Below are positions 1 to 9,425 of a stretch of 64,000 bases of DNA, in pieces. This DNA is from Chryseobacterium echinoideorum. Lineage in GTDB: Bacteria > Bacteroidota > Bacteroidia > Flavobacteriales > Weeksellaceae. The position numbers were made by a program, and so were the translations under genes. The stretch's first letter is position 1, and the number at the start of each line of letters is the position of its first letter. The stretch is from positions 178,688-242,687 of the forward strand of contig NZ_VKNW01000007.1 of the NCBI RefSeq assembly GCF_007474535.1, in the 5' to 3' direction. Under the pieces are notes generated by a model. That model was not told the origin of the DNA and did not search any database. It was given only the letters and a program-made list of their open reading frames with translations.

Positions 1-56
1 TCTAAATTTTGCTTTTTTCGGTTCCGAAATTGCAATTAAATTTAAAATAAAAATTT

Positions 57-84
57 AAGCACAGCATCGTCGGCTGTGCTTTTT
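57..84 (+). terminator. Rho-independent terminator for a gene left of the window
   Basis: A 9-bp stem (AAGCACAGC at 57-65 with its complement at 73-81) is followed by a T-run. No gene in the window reads into it from the left, so it probably ends a plus-strand gene lying before position 1. Confidence 0.7.
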
Positions 85-126
85 GTTGCTGTCTAATTTA
101 AAAAATGAGATGTATTTATCTACTGG

Positions 127-154
127 ATCCGCTTCTAAAGAGCGGATTCTTTTA
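127..154. terminator. Hairpin between convergent transcription units
   Basis: A 7-bp perfect stem (ATCCGCT at 127-133 with AGCGGAT at 141-147) is followed on the plus strand by a T-rich stretch. It lies directly after the stop codon of the minus-strand endonuclease V gene. The T-tract is interrupted, so terminator function is only probable. Confidence 0.45.
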
Positions 155-658
155 TTAAGTGATTCTGGTTAACTGATCTAATTTTTTTAAAAGTGCCGGG
201 ATTCTGAATTCACCCTGCATTTCCTCAATTTTTAGTTTAATTTCTAAAATATCAGTTCCTGCAACGGTAAGATATAGCGGAGTTTTACTTTCACCTCTAT
301 AAACTTCTATTCTATTGAAGTCATCTTGGGAAAATTTATTTTTCGCAATTCCGACAACGGGATATTTTTCGTCCAGCTCTTTAAACAAATAACCGCCTAA
401 ACCCAATTTTCCATCTGAATTTAAACTTACATACCCATCAACAAGTATAATATCACCTTTATTCAAATTAATTTTCTTCAATAAATGAAGAATACACGGC
501 AACTCTCTCTTGTAGAAGGCACCACTTTCATAATCAGCGGTAATAGCTATATTTTCTGTATAAACGGCAGCTTCTTCTTCAGAATTCCAGTTTTCAAAAG
601 CGATACAGACTGTTTTAGCAAAATTTTCGTAATAATAAGTATCGAAAGCGTAAATCAT
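155..658 (-). CDS. Endonuclease V-like protein
   Basis: Probable deoxyinosine 3'-endonuclease (endonuclease V) for repair of deaminated adenine in DNA or inosine in RNA. The family's acidic residues fit Asp6 (in MIYAFDTYYY), Glu52 (in the block ESGAFYKRELP) and Asp74 (in IILVDGY), followed by the GIAKN and LYLTVAGTD blocks. An in-frame ATG at 709 would add 17 residues, but it lies 47 bases inside the upstream VOC gene; the ATG at 658 sits 4 bases after that gene's stop codon and starts right at the conserved first strand, so I prefer it (167 aa). The usual VDGhG motif reads VDGYV here, so this is a divergent subfamily. It is probably co-transcribed with the VOC gene. Fold assignment is fairly sure; activity is inferred. 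Confidence 0.82.
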   Translation of the reverse strand: MIYAFDTYYYENFAKTVCIAFENWNSEEEAAVYTENIAITADYESGAFYKRELPCILHLLKKINLNKGDIILVDGYVSLNSDGKLGLGGYLFKELDEKYPVVGIAKNKFSQDDFNRIEVYRGESKTPLYLTVAGTDILEIKLKIEEMQGEFRIPALLKKLDQLTRIT

Positions 659-662
659 ATCA

Positions 663-1028
663 TCAATTGAAAAATTCTCCGAAATGCCATAGAATACCTG
701 AGGGATCATGCAGGAAACATTCTTTACCCCAATCCATTACCTTTATCTGAACCAATTTAACTGTAGGGTATTTCTCCTGCAAATTCAATGAAGATAATTC
801 TTCCCAAAACTCATCAGTATTTTCTACTTCTACAAAGATCATTGTATTATCAATCCACTCTTTTGCATAATAATCCTGCAGATAGAAAGCAAGGCTCCCC
901 TTTTTGAAAACTGAAAGTTTAGGCTGAAGAATATTTTCTTCAAAACCTAAATTTTTGTAAAACTCTCTGCTGACAGCAAAGTTTTTAGTCCCGATAAATG
1001 GGCGTATTGATTTGATATTCTGTTTCAT
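663..1028 (-). CDS. VOC (glyoxalase/bleomycin-resistance) family protein
   Basis: A single-domain vicinal-oxygen-chelate protein of 121 aa. It opens with the family pattern IRPFIGTKNFAVSREFYKNL and ends with the typical strand GKECFLHDPSGILWHFGEF. The family includes glyoxalase I, antibiotic-sequestering proteins and dioxygenases. The substrate cannot be told from the sequence, and the second half is compact, suggesting function as a dimer. It lies 17 bases downstream of the M28 peptidase gene and just upstream of endonuclease V, so the three may be one transcript. Confidence 0.85.
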   Translation of the reverse strand: MKQNIKSIRPFIGTKNFAVSREFYKNLGFEENILQPKLSVFKKGSLAFYLQDYYAKEWIDNTMIFVEVENTDEFWEELSSLNLQEKYPTVKLVQIKVMDWGKECFLHDPSGILWHFGEFFN

Positions 1029-1045
1029 AGGTCAATTTCAGAAAA

Positions 1046-2098
1046 CTATTTTCTATCTACAACAATTCTGTCTTTGCGGTTTGCCAGTTCCCATGCAGTT
1101 GCAAAAATAAGCTGAGTTCTCTTCTGCAAAAGAGAAAAATCTATTTTTTCTACATCATCTGTAGGCTTGTGATAATCTTCATGAATTCCATCAAAGAAAA
1201 ATGCAACAGGAATATTATTTTTAGCAAAATTATAATGATCAGATCTGTAATACAATCTATCCGGATCTTTAGGATCATCGTATTTATAGTTCAACTCAAG
1301 ATTATTGGTCGCTTTATTGGCTTGCTCGTTAATTACTTTCAGCTCCGAGCTTAGCATTTCCGAACCAATTACATAAACATAATTCTTCCCTCTATTTTCG
1401 GGATCATCACGACCAATCATATCAATATTGAGATCTACAACAGTATTAGCCAATGGAAAAACAGGATTATCCGCATAATATTCAGAACCAAAAAGCCCAT
1501 GCTCTTCTCCCGTAACATGAAGGAAAAGAATTGATCTTTTCGGACCATTTCCTACCTTTTTAGCAGCCTGAAAAGCTTTTGCAATCTGCATCACAGCAAC
1601 AGTTCCGCTTCCGTCATCATCGGCTCCATTGTAAACAATACCATTTTTGGTTCCTACATGGTCATAATGAGCAGAAATAACAATAATTTCTTCAGGCTTT
1701 GTGCTTCCTTCAATAAAGGCGAGAATATTTTCGGAATCGGGTAAATTCCAACCCCCTCTTTGTTTCATATATGAGGCTGGAACTTTCTGATAATAAGAAC
1801 CCAGCTGTTTTGGATAAGAAATTCCTAAACCTTTATAAAAATTAATAATGTACTCACCTGCTTTTTTCTGTCCCGGACTTCCTGTGTCTCTTCCCTCCAT
1901 TTCATCAGAAGCAATTACGTTTAAGTTATTCTTTAGGTCTTCTATTTTAATCTCCTGATAAGCAGAGTTAAAAGATTTATTATTTTCATAATTACTTGAA
2001 GTTCCAGATCCAGATTTTTTCGAATCGTCTGAAATGTTTGCAGATCCACAACTGCTTAAAATTACCAAAGATAAAAGTGGTATTAATATTTTTCTCAT
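1046..2098 (-). CDS. M28 family zinc peptidase, lipoprotein
   Basis: A secreted aminopeptidase-type enzyme of 350 aa. The N-terminus is a lipoprotein signal with lipobox VILSSC (Cys17), followed by a Ser/Asn-rich linker, so it is probably anchored in the cell envelope. M28 zinc-binding blocks are visible in order: SAHYDHVG (His144, Asp146), NGADDDGSG (about 157-165), GEEHGLFG (Glu198, Glu199), the NIDMIGRD block, and HEDYHKPTDD near the C-terminus. The family removes N-terminal residues from peptides using two zinc ions. It is divergent from the aminotransferase gene on the plus strand. The family call is secure; the peptide preference is unknown. Confidence 0.93.
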   Translation of the reverse strand: MRKILIPLLSLVILSSCGSANISDDSKKSGSGTSSNYENNKSFNSAYQEIKIEDLKNNLNVIASDEMEGRDTGSPGQKKAGEYIINFYKGLGISYPKQLGSYYQKVPASYMKQRGGWNLPDSENILAFIEGSTKPEEIIVISAHYDHVGTKNGIVYNGADDDGSGTVAVMQIAKAFQAAKKVGNGPKRSILFLHVTGEEHGLFGSEYYADNPVFPLANTVVDLNIDMIGRDDPENRGKNYVYVIGSEMLSSELKVINEQANKATNNLELNYKYDDPKDPDRLYYRSDHYNFAKNNIPVAFFFDGIHEDYHKPTDDVEKIDFSLLQKRTQLIFATAWELANRKDRIVVDRK

Positions 2099-2216
2099 AT
2101 TAAATATTTGTTTAAATAGATGACTGTATTCAATAAAATTGATCCGGTTGCTCTAAAAGTTATGAGTCTAAAAATACTAAAAATATTTTACCTGCATTAC
2201 CGAAACTATTTTTTTA

Positions 2217-2224
2217 TATATTTG
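2217..2224 (+). promoter_or_regulatory. Possible -7 element before the aminotransferase
   Basis: TATATTTG fits the Bacteroidetes -7 consensus TAnnTTTG and lies 9 bases before the preferred ATG at 2234. The distance is short and no -33 element is evident, so this is tentative. Confidence 0.3.
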
Positions 2225-2233
2225 GTAAAGCCT

Positions 2234-3373
2234 ATGATAAATAATTACGGATTTAATGATTTTACATTTTTCACTGAGATGTCTGAACTTGCTTTAAGAC
2301 ATCAAAGCTATGATTTGTCATTAGGTTTACCTGATTTTGAAGTAGATATTCGTTTACGCAATTACCTTAAGGAAGCAGCAGATTATTGCTCACACAGTTA
2401 CGAATCGCTTGCTGGAAATGAAATGCTCATTGAAGGAATTATTCGCCTTCATGCCAAAAGAAAGCATAGTTTAATTTTAAACCAAAATGAAGTCAATATT
2501 GTACCCTGTTCTACATTTGCATTATTCACTTCTTTAAAGTCAATTTTAGATTTTGGGGACGAAGTTATTGTTATTCAGCCATCTTATTACACTTATGCAC
2601 CTTCAATAGTCATTAATGGCGGAATTCCGGTGTACTATAATATGGAAAGAGATTTTAGCATAGACTGGGAAAAACTACAAAAATGTTTTTCAGATAAAAC
2701 AAAAGCAATTATTGTAAATTCTCCTCAGAATCCAACAGGTAAAATATGGAAAAAAGCAGACTGGGATCAGCTTTACGAATTGATAAAAAACCGAGAAATT
2801 TATTTAATTTCAGAAGAAATTTATGATCTTTACTGTTATGATTCCGTGGATCATTACAGCTCGTTCCTTCACCCCGAACTAAAAAAAAGAACATTTTGCA
2901 TCTTTTCATTTGGAAAAATGTTTCATTCAACCGGTTGGAAGGTAAGTTACCTTTTATCGGATAAAGATCTGCTTAAGAATTTCAGAAGTTTGCAGCAATA
3001 TATTTCTTACAGCAGCAATGCGCCTTGTCAATATGCTATTGCACAATATTTAAAGGTTTTTGAGCCTGAAGAAAACCAAAAAATGATGCAGCATAAAAGA
3101 AATATTTTCACAGATCTGATTCAGGAAACTCCACTTCAAGTTGAATCTAAGGCAGAAGGGGGATTCTTTCAGATTGTAAATTTCAGAAATGTGAATAAGA
3201 CAATGACTGATGTAGAATTTTCGAAATGGCTTACAGTAGAAAAAAAAGTCTCCTGCCTGCCTTTATCTGCGTTTTATACTTCCAGACAAAATTCAGATTA
3301 TATAAGATTCAGTTTTGCCAAAAAAGACGAACTTATCATTCAGGCATTAGAGCATCTCAAGAAAAACCTATAA
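2234..3373 (+). CDS. PLP-dependent aminotransferase, class I (methionine aminotransferase type)
   Basis: Fold-type I aminotransferase of 379 aa from the chosen start. Family hallmarks are LSLGLPDFEVD near the N-terminus, NSPQNPTGKIW (cofactor contact), and SFGKMFHSTGWK, where the first Lys should form the Schiff base with pyridoxal phosphate. This resembles the YbdL/kynurenine-glutamine transaminase branch, which transaminates methionine, aromatic and similar amino acids. A longer reading frame begins at 2120, but its first 38 residues are hydrophobic and unlike the family; the ATG at 2234 gives the usual length. A bidirectional terminator follows. Confidence 0.87.
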   Translation: MINNYGFNDFTFFTEMSELALRHQSYDLSLGLPDFEVDIRLRNYLKEAADYCSHSYESLAGNEMLIEGIIRLHAKRKHSLILNQNEVNIVPCSTFALFTSLKSILDFGDEVIVIQPSYYTYAPSIVINGGIPVYYNMERDFSIDWEKLQKCFSDKTKAIIVNSPQNPTGKIWKKADWDQLYELIKNREIYLISEEIYDLYCYDSVDHYSSFLHPELKKRTFCIFSFGKMFHSTGWKVSYLLSDKDLLKNFRSLQQYISYSSNAPCQYAIAQYLKVFEPEENQKMMQHKRNIFTDLIQETPLQVESKAEGGFFQIVNFRNVNKTMTDVEFSKWLTVEKKVSCLPLSAFYTSRQNSDYIRFSFAKKDELIIQALEHLKKNL

Positions 3374-3379
3374 AAAATA

Positions 3380-3405
3380 AAAGCACTGCGGATATGCAGT
3401 GCTTT
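3380..3405. terminator. Bidirectional terminator between aminotransferase and hppA
   Basis: A perfect 10-bp stem (AAAGCACTGC at 3380-3389, complement at 3396-3405) with a 6-base loop and A/T flanks on both sides, between two convergent genes. Confidence 0.8.
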
Positions 3406-3424
3406 ATAATCAATTTATTTTTAT

Positions 3425-6160
3425 TTAGTAAGCTAGAACCCGTACATCTATACGTCTGTTTTTAGCTTGGCATTCATTACTCTCATCCATTGTGCAGACA
3501 GGGAATTGTGAACCATACCCTTCTGCTTCTATTCTATCTCCTGAAATTCCCATTTCTAATAGTTTAAGTTTCGCAGTTTGGGCTCTAAGATTAGAAAGTT
3601 TCAAATTGGTATCCTCACTTCCTGAATTATCCGTATATCCTCCGAGTTTAACTCTTAGTTCAGGATAAGCATTCATGATTTCTGCCAGATTTTTAAGCTG
3701 GTTTTCCGAACCTGTTTTTAAGTCACTTGATCCGCTTTCAAAATATAAATTTTCTATCGTAAACCATTTTTCAGGATTTAATAATTCTTTATTCTTTTTA
3801 GCCAATTCACTATTCAGATAGAAAAGCTGGCTGTTTTCACCTAGAGAAATTGTATTTCCATTGCTGAGTTTTACTTCTTTAATCTGTCCTGTTTCATAAA
3901 CAAAATCACCAAATTCATTTAGCTTTCCTTTGATAATTTCAGGAGAAGACATTGGTTGATAATTTACATTTTCAGTATTTATGATAGAATTGGTATTAGC
4001 TCCAGTAAGGCTTTCTATTTTTGCTTTTCGGTCGGCATCAATTTTATCCTTGTGTAAAACCGCTAAAGTAGGCGCAATCACAAGTGAGACAATCGACATT
4101 AGTTTAATTAAAATATTCATAGAAGGTCCAGAAGTATCTTTAAACGGATCACCCACCGTATCACCAGTTACAGAAGCTTTGTGAGGTTCAGAACCTTTGT
4201 AGTAAGTCTGTCCGTTGATATCAACTCCTTTTTCAAAAGATTTTTTTGCGTTATCCCAAGCTCCTCCAGCATTATTCTGAAAGATTCCCATTAAAACTCC
4301 TGATACTGTTGCACCGGCCAAAAATCCTCCTAAAACTTCAGGTCCGAAAATAAATCCTATCAATAGTGGAGATGCAATAGCGATAGCTCCCGGAAGCATC
4401 ATTTTTTTGATGGAAGCATCGGTAGAAATAGCAACACACTTTTGATATTCGGGTTCTCCCTTCCCTTCTAAAATACCCGGAATTTCTCTGAACTGTCTTC
4501 GTACCTCTTCCACCATTGCCATCGCAGCCTGCCCAACTGCTGTAATTGCCAGCGAAGAAAAAATAAACGGAATCATTCCACCTACAAAAAGCCCCGCCAA
4601 AACATCTGCTTTATAAATATCAATACCATCAATTCCTGCAATACCGACAAACGCTGCAAACAAAGCCAAAGCTGTTAACGCTGCCGAAGCAATAGCAAAA
4701 CCTTTTCCCGAGGCTGCAGTTGTATTTCCTACAGCATCCAGAATATCTGTATTTTCCCGAACTTCTTTTGGCAATTCGCTCATCTCGGCAATTCCCCCTG
4801 CATTATCTGCGATAGGCCCGAAAGCATCTATAGCAAGCTGCATTGCTGTTGTAGCCATCATTCCTGCCGCGGCAATAGCAACCCCATAAAGTCCGGCACA
4901 TAAATATGAACCATAAATTCCGCCTGCTAAAACAATGATCGGTAAAAGTGTAGATTCCATTCCCACAGAAAGTCCACCGATAATATTGGTTGCATGACCG
5001 GTAGAAGACTGTCTCACAATACTTGAAACAGGTCTTTTTCCCATTGCAGTATAATATTCCGTAATGATACTCATTAAAGTTCCTACAACCAGACCAACAA
5101 TGATAGCTCCGAACACTCCGTTTTTGGTAAATTCAAACCCTCTTAAAATCATTTTCTCTGGCAGCAAATAAGTAACCAGAAAATAAGATGCAATTGCTGT
5201 AATCACAATACTGCTCCAGTTTCCTAGATTCAGAGCATTTTGAACATTTGAAGTAGATGCACCCTCGTTGTCATTAATTTTAACAAAAAAAGTTCCGATA
5301 ATAGAAAACAAAATTCCCGTTCCGGCAATAAGCATCGGTAATAATATTGGAGCAAATCCTCCAAATGCATCTACCGAAACCGTTTCTCGTCCTAAAACCA
5401 TTGTTGCCAAAACTGTAGCTACATAAGAACCAAACAAATCAGCTCCCATTCCGGCAACATCACCTACATTATCTCCTACATTATCTGCAATTGTTGCAGG
5501 ATTTCGCGGATCATCTTCAGGTATTCCTGCTTCAACTTTACCTACCAAATCGGCTCCAACATCGGCTGCTTTTGTATAAATCCCGCCTCCGACTCTTGCA
5601 AATAACGCAATAGATTCTGCACCTAAAGAAAACCCCGTAAGAATTTCAATAGTTCTTTCCATCTCATGAGAATCTACAGGTGAATTGGGCGCAAAAATCT
5701 GCTTTATAATCAGATATAATGCTCCTAAACCCAGAACTGCCAATCCGGCAACTCCCATTCCCATTACAGAACCTCCAGTGAAGGAAACCTTCAAAGCTTT
5801 AGATAGAGAAGTTTTTGCAGCTTCTGCAGTTCGCACGTTTGCTTTAGTAGCGATCTTCATTCCGATAAATCCAGCCAAAGCAGAAAGTACAGCCCCAATT
5901 ACAAAGGAAACACCGATACTCCAGTGTGAATTGGCATTGCTCATTCCCATGAATGCTAAAAGAATCGCAACAATGATGACAAAATAAGTAAGAATTCTGT
6001 ACTCAGCTTTCAAAAAAGCCATTGCACCATCAGCAATATATCCGCTGATCTGCTTCATTTTTTCGTTTCCTGCATTTTGCCGGCTTACCCAGTTGCTTTG
6101 AATAAAAGTGTAAAGTAATGCAATAACGCCAAAAATTGGCACTAACATAAATAAGCTCAT
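3425..6160 (-). CDS. hppA: Membrane ion-translocating pyrophosphatase with C-terminal OmpA domain
   Basis: Integral-membrane pyrophosphatase that couples PPi hydrolysis to export of H+ or Na+. The first ~690 residues carry the multi-helix family core with the acidic PPi/Mg sites ([20 protein letters not shown] and [13 protein letters not shown] around 200-235). [10 protein letters not shown] (about 477-486) has Ala where K+-independent enzymes have Lys, so it belongs to the K+-stimulated class; pumped-ion choice cannot be read. After the core come a ~100-residue linker and an OmpA-like peptidoglycan-binding domain (about 799-911) with the GYTDNSGS and NRRIDVRV motifs. Bacterial family members are usually about 650-750 aa, so the tail is an added module. 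The C-terminus of this family faces the periplasm, which fits wall binding. The soluble pyrophosphatase lies immediately upstream. Confidence 0.95.
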   Translation of the reverse strand: MSLFMLVPIFGVIALLYTFIQSNWVSRQNAGNEKMKQISGYIADGAMAFLKAEYRILTYFVIIVAILLAFMGMSNANSHWSIGVSFVIGAVLSALAGFIGMKIATKANVRTAEAAKTSLSKALKVSFTGGSVMGMGVAGLAVLGLGALYLIIKQIFAPNSPVDSHEMERTIEILTGFSLGAESIALFARVGGGIYTKAADVGADLVGKVEAGIPEDDPRNPATIADNVGDNVGDVAGMGADLFGSYVATVLATMVLGRETVSVDAFGGFAPILLPMLIAGTGILFSIIGTFFVKINDNEGASTSNVQNALNLGNWSSIVITAIASYFLVTYLLPEKMILRGFEFTKNGVFGAIIVGLVVGTLMSIITEYYTAMGKRPVSSIVRQSSTGHATNIIGGLSVGMESTLLPIIVLAGGIYGSYLCAGLYGVAIAAAGMMATTAMQLAIDAFGPIADNAGGIAEMSELPKEVRENTDILDAVGNTTAASGKGFAIASAALTALALFAAFVGIAGIDGIDIYKADVLAGLFVGGMIPFIFSSLAITAVGQAAMAMVEEVRRQFREIPGILEGKGEPEYQKCVAISTDASIKKMMLPGAIAIASPLLIGFIFGPEVLGGFLAGATVSGVLMGIFQNNAGGAWDNAKKSFEKGVDINGQTYYKGSEPHKASVTGDTVGDPFKDTSGPSMNILIKLMSIVSLVIAPTLAVLHKDKIDADRKAKIESLTGANTNSIINTENVNYQPMSSPEIIKGKLNEFGDFVYETGQIKEVKLSNGNTISLGENSQLFYLNSELAKKNKELLNPEKWFTIENLYFESGSSDLKTGSENQLKNLAEIMNAYPELRVKLGGYTDNSGSEDTNLKLSNLRAQTAKLKLLEMGISGDRIEAEGYGSQFPVCTMDESNECQAKNRRIDVRVLAY

Positions 6161-6273
6161 AGTTTAATATTTTTTTGGTAATAGATTTTTAAATATAATA
6201 AATTATTTCCATAAAACATTCTAAAACATTATGACTTATTAATAATAACACTAAAATTTTCAATTCATTATAT

Positions 6274-6302
6274 AAAAAAAGCAGATGATTTGCTCATCTG
6301 CC
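6274..6302 (-). terminator. Terminator after ppa
   Basis: On the minus strand an 8-bp stem (GCAGATGA at 6281-6288 with TCATCTGC at 6294-6301) is followed by a run of seven T. It separates ppa from hppA, which suggests that the two genes have separate transcripts. Confidence 0.78.
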
Positions 6303-6331
6303 ATATTGAAAATTTTGAAAATTTCTAAAAA

Positions 6332-6943
6332 TTAACCTCCGAATTTTTCAGAATAGTCTCTTTTGGATGCTTCGATTACTTTTTTTGCGTGATCTGCTCC
6401 ATAAACTTCCTGAATTCTGCATTTTGCAGGCTCATCCGGCAAGTTTTTGTAAGTAAGGAAATAGTGCATCAAACGGTTAACTTCAGCTGCCGGAAGTTCA
6501 GAAATATCTCTGAAATGACCAAATGCATGATCGTTGATCATTACCGCTACAATTTTATCATCAGCTTCACCTCCGTCAATCATTTTGAATCCTCCGATTG
6601 GAATAGCCTCCATCAAAAGACCGCCAGCGTGGATATTATGAGAGCTTAGAACACAGATATCCAACGGATCATGATCACCCATTGTTACATCACTTGCACC
6701 GCTTTCAACAGCAAGTTTCATTACTTCATTGTGACAGTATGTTCTTGGAACAAAACCATATAATGCAGGAATAATGTTTGAAAATTTCTGAGGTCTGTCT
6801 ACTTTTAGATAACCCGTTTCTTTATCAATTTCATATTTGATAGTATCTGAAGGAACTATTTCTACAAAAACATTAACAATATTTGGCGAATCTTCCCCTG
6901 CAGAAATTCCGTGCCATGGATGCGCTTTAAAATTTGGAATCAT
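6332..6943 (-). CDS. ppa: Inorganic pyrophosphatase (soluble, family I)
   Basis: Cytosolic family I enzyme (203 aa) that hydrolyses pyrophosphate from biosynthetic reactions to phosphate. The family signature with metal-binding aspartates is visible as GDHDPLDICV, preceded by the block ALYGFVPRTYCHNE and followed by the KIVAVMINDHAFGH strand. Length is near the bacterial norm of 175-210 aa. It stands next to the membrane pyrophosphatase but has its own terminator, so the cell has a heat-releasing and an energy-conserving route for PPi side by side. Confidence 0.95.
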   Translation of the reverse strand: MIPNFKAHPWHGISAGEDSPNIVNVFVEIVPSDTIKYEIDKETGYLKVDRPQKFSNIIPALYGFVPRTYCHNEVMKLAVESGASDVTMGDHDPLDICVLSSHNIHAGGLLMEAIPIGGFKMIDGGEADDKIVAVMINDHAFGHFRDISELPAAEVNRLMHYFLTYKNLPDEPAKCRIQEVYGADHAKKVIEASKRDYSEKFGG

Positions 6944-6964
6944 TATTTATATTTATTTTTTTAA

Positions 6965-7477
6965 TTAGGCAATTATTAAAATTTCTCGTCTTAAATCTTC
7001 AATCGTTGCTCCGATAAAATCGTTTTCATTCATATAATTCATAATGAAAACAGTTTTAAACTCATTAAGATCAGGATTATTGTTTAGACTTTCGTACGTT
7101 TTGTGCAGCAGATCAATAATGGCATTTTTAGAATCAACAATATTCTGCCATGAGTTTTTGGTAATATACAACTGCTGCGACGCATTATATTCAAATTCTT
7201 CGATGATGGTTTTTTCGGTAAGAAAAATAAACTCATGTATCGCCAGATCTTTGTCAAATTTCTGAATAAGATTGGAAGGTTTTATTCTTTCTAAAAAGAG
7301 GGTCATCCTTTCATAAGAATGAGTCTTGTTTTCGGAGTTCGATTTTACAGAAAGTAACTTTAATTCCTGATTTTTTAAATTAATGTAGGTATAAACAAAC
7401 TGCCTGAGCAAAACCAAAAAAGGAATTGCAATAACTAATGCCGCAGCATACGGAAAATACTCTGAAAAGTCTGACAT
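6965..7477 (-). CDS. Membrane-anchored protein of unknown function
   Basis: I do not recognise the family. The 170-aa product has one N-terminal membrane segment (about residues 10-32, rich in Ala/Val/Leu), then a polar and probably helical domain with many Glu, Lys and Asn residues (coiled-coil-like around 35-70). No catalytic motif is visible. With the N-terminus preceding a single helix, the body is probably cytoplasmic. It lies 21 bases upstream of ppa on the same strand and could be co-transcribed with it. Confidence 0.7.
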   Translation of the reverse strand: MSDFSEYFPYAAALVIAIPFLVLLRQFVYTYINLKNQELKLLSVKSNSENKTHSYERMTLFLERIKPSNLIQKFDKDLAIHEFIFLTEKTIIEEFEYNASQQLYITKNSWQNIVDSKNAIIDLLHKTYESLNNNPDLNEFKTVFIMNYMNENDFIGATIEDLRREILIIA

Positions 7478-7513
7478 AATTTAAGGATGCAAAATTAATA
7501 ATATTTTATGAAT

Positions 7514-8446
7514 TTACAGCTCAAATAGTGCAGGTCTTTGGGTAACCTCATGATAACAGACACTTTTTGCATCAAAATAATGGTAAACAAGGCTTTTCCG
7601 CGTTCTGTTTTTATCTAAATGGGGCTCTCCACCGTGTAAAATATTGGCATGCCATATCAAAAGATCTCCCTTTTTTGCTCTGAAAATCTCTTTTTTCAGT
7701 CCCAGTTCTTTTACTTTTTCTTCAAGAAATTCTTCGTAGGCTTTGTAGCTTTTTTTTCCAATTTTCAGCGATGTTCCTTCATTATCATAATCAGAATTTA
7801 AAAAGTAGGGAAGCTTATGACTTTTAGGAATGTAATGTAATGCACCATTGCTTTCATCCACATCTTCAAGAGCAATCCAAACCCCTAATAATCCGCCTAA
7901 AGGATAAGTTGTCATGTGAATGCTGTCTGAATGAGTTTTCTGCTGGCTTCCGTTGATAAAATTGATACTTTGAAAAAGTTTAGCATCTCCATCCATTAAG
8001 ACAGATAAAAATTCGAGTAGTTTTTTATCATTTCCGATATTTTTTAAGATTTCAGAATGATGAATGACAAACATCAGCTTTCCGGCATATCGGAACTTGA
8101 TAATTCCGTCTTTCAGAAGCCTGTCTATCTCGCTGTTGATCTGATCTACAGTTTCCGATGAAAGATAATTCCGAAGTACGAGAAATCCGTTTTCATCAAA
8201 ACCCTGTGCGCTCAGTTTGTTTTCTTCAGATAGATTTTTATAAAATTCAGTATTATAAAGCTTTTGAGCATCAAACTGCCTTTCATGATGAGGAAGATGT
8301 GCAAAATCTTTGCTTGAAATGCTGGAAAAATAGCTTTTATCAATTCCGTATTTTTTATAAAGCGGAATATTATGCTCCAATTTTTTTTTGTTGAAAAAAT
8401 TATAGATGATGTAAGGAAGCTTATACTGACGAATTTTATTAAGCAT
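7514..8446 (-). CDS. Phytanoyl-CoA dioxygenase (PhyH) family protein
   Basis: Fe(II)/2-oxoglutarate-dependent oxygenase, 310 aa. The metal triad fits His172 and Asp174 in KTHSDSIHM and the distal His271 in NILHGGEP; Arg281 or Arg283 in NRTRKS would bind 2-oxoglutarate. The strand LGVWIALEDVDESNGAL and the block YIPKSHK are typical of PhyH proteins. Substrates in this family range from fatty acyl-CoAs to amino-acid derivatives and small metabolites, and nothing here fixes it. The neighbours are a membrane protein of unknown function and a FemAB-like protein. Confidence 0.85.
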   Translation of the reverse strand: MLNKIRQYKLPYIIYNFFNKKKLEHNIPLYKKYGIDKSYFSSISSKDFAHLPHHERQFDAQKLYNTEFYKNLSEENKLSAQGFDENGFLVLRNYLSSETVDQINSEIDRLLKDGIIKFRYAGKLMFVIHHSEILKNIGNDKKLLEFLSVLMDGDAKLFQSINFINGSQQKTHSDSIHMTTYPLGGLLGVWIALEDVDESNGALHYIPKSHKLPYFLNSDYDNEGTSLKIGKKSYKAYEEFLEEKVKELGLKKEIFRAKKGDLLIWHANILHGGEPHLDKNRTRKSLVYHYFDAKSVCYHEVTQRPALFEL

Positions 8447-8516
8447 TTTCTATGATTCAAAAACAGATATAAATGTAGGAAATAATATTTACAAAGAAGT
8501 TTAAGACTCCATTAAA

Positions 8517-9425
8517 TTACGATTTTATGATAAATTTCAATTTAAGCATTTTTCTGATGAGCTGTTTCTTTGAATATTCTAATAAACGATACGGACGCAA
8601 TTCCGGACGAAAGCCCCGAAAAAACTCTTCCACATTGGGAATTTCGCCTCCTTCAAAATCGAAAATTCTATTGCCGATATTCTCTTTTATAGCATGATCA
8701 ATCAATACGGAAGCTCCTGAAATTTTCACATATTCTTTGTCATTGAAAGTTCCTAAAAGCGCAGCTGTATCATCATCAATGTAGGTAATAATGGTATTGA
8801 TTATTTTTCCGTGAAAACAGAATGCAGTAATTTCAATACAATTTTCATCCGCCATCTTTTTAAAAATACTCAAAAAAGAATCAATATCCTCTTCTTTGCT
8901 TGCTCCCAAAAAGTTTTGTCTGATAAAACTTTCAGATTCACTGAAACTTATTTTTTTGATTTCAGAATGACTGATCACTTCCTCATCAAGCCTTAGCTTT
9001 CTTTTTCTTTTGGGTGAATATCCGGAATATACTTTCTGATAATCTTCTGGAGTAATAAGAAAATTCTTTTTCGTTTTTAGATGAGTTTTAAATTGATTGT
9101 ATTCATTAAAAGTATAAATCCTGATCAGATAATTCTGTTCCAGAAAGCGTAGAAAAGCTTCATTCATATCAACATCATCTGCTTTGGAAAAAATACCGAG
9201 CTGCTGACAAAGCATCGGGTTATGAACGATTTTTTTACCCAATTTAATGACATACGGAACCGGCATTACAGCTTCATAATCTTTATAAACCAAAAGCTCC
9301 CATTTCTTATCAGAAGTAATATCTAAAAATAATCTTGTTGCAGAATATTTCCGCTGAACGGAATTTTCAAGACAATTTGAATATTTATCAAAATCAATTT
9401 CGTGATACTGTAATCTTTTAATCAT
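8517..9425 (-). CDS. FemAB/GNAT-like acyltransferase
   Basis: A 302-aa protein with the GNAT-type fold seen in FemAB and related peptidoglycan or lipid acyltransferases. The C-terminal part shows the strand RIFDFEGGEIPNVEEFFRGF and the end PYRLLEYSK, a pattern common to FemAB-like proteins; the middle has a Lys/Arg-rich patch (SPKRKRKLR). Its ATG overlaps the stop of radC by 4 bases (ATGA), so translation is coupled. Being last in a run of envelope genes makes a role in wall or surface polymer modification plausible, but no acceptor can be named. Confidence 0.7.
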   Translation of the reverse strand: MIKRLQYHEIDFDKYSNCLENSVQRKYSATRLFLDITSDKKWELLVYKDYEAVMPVPYVIKLGKKIVHNPMLCQQLGIFSKADDVDMNEAFLRFLEQNYLIRIYTFNEYNQFKTHLKTKKNFLITPEDYQKVYSGYSPKRKRKLRLDEEVISHSEIKKISFSESESFIRQNFLGASKEEDIDSFLSIFKKMADENCIEITAFCFHGKIINTIITYIDDDTAALLGTFNDKEYVKISGASVLIDHAIKENIGNRIFDFEGGEIPNVEEFFRGFRPELRPYRLLEYSKKQLIRKMLKLKFIIKS

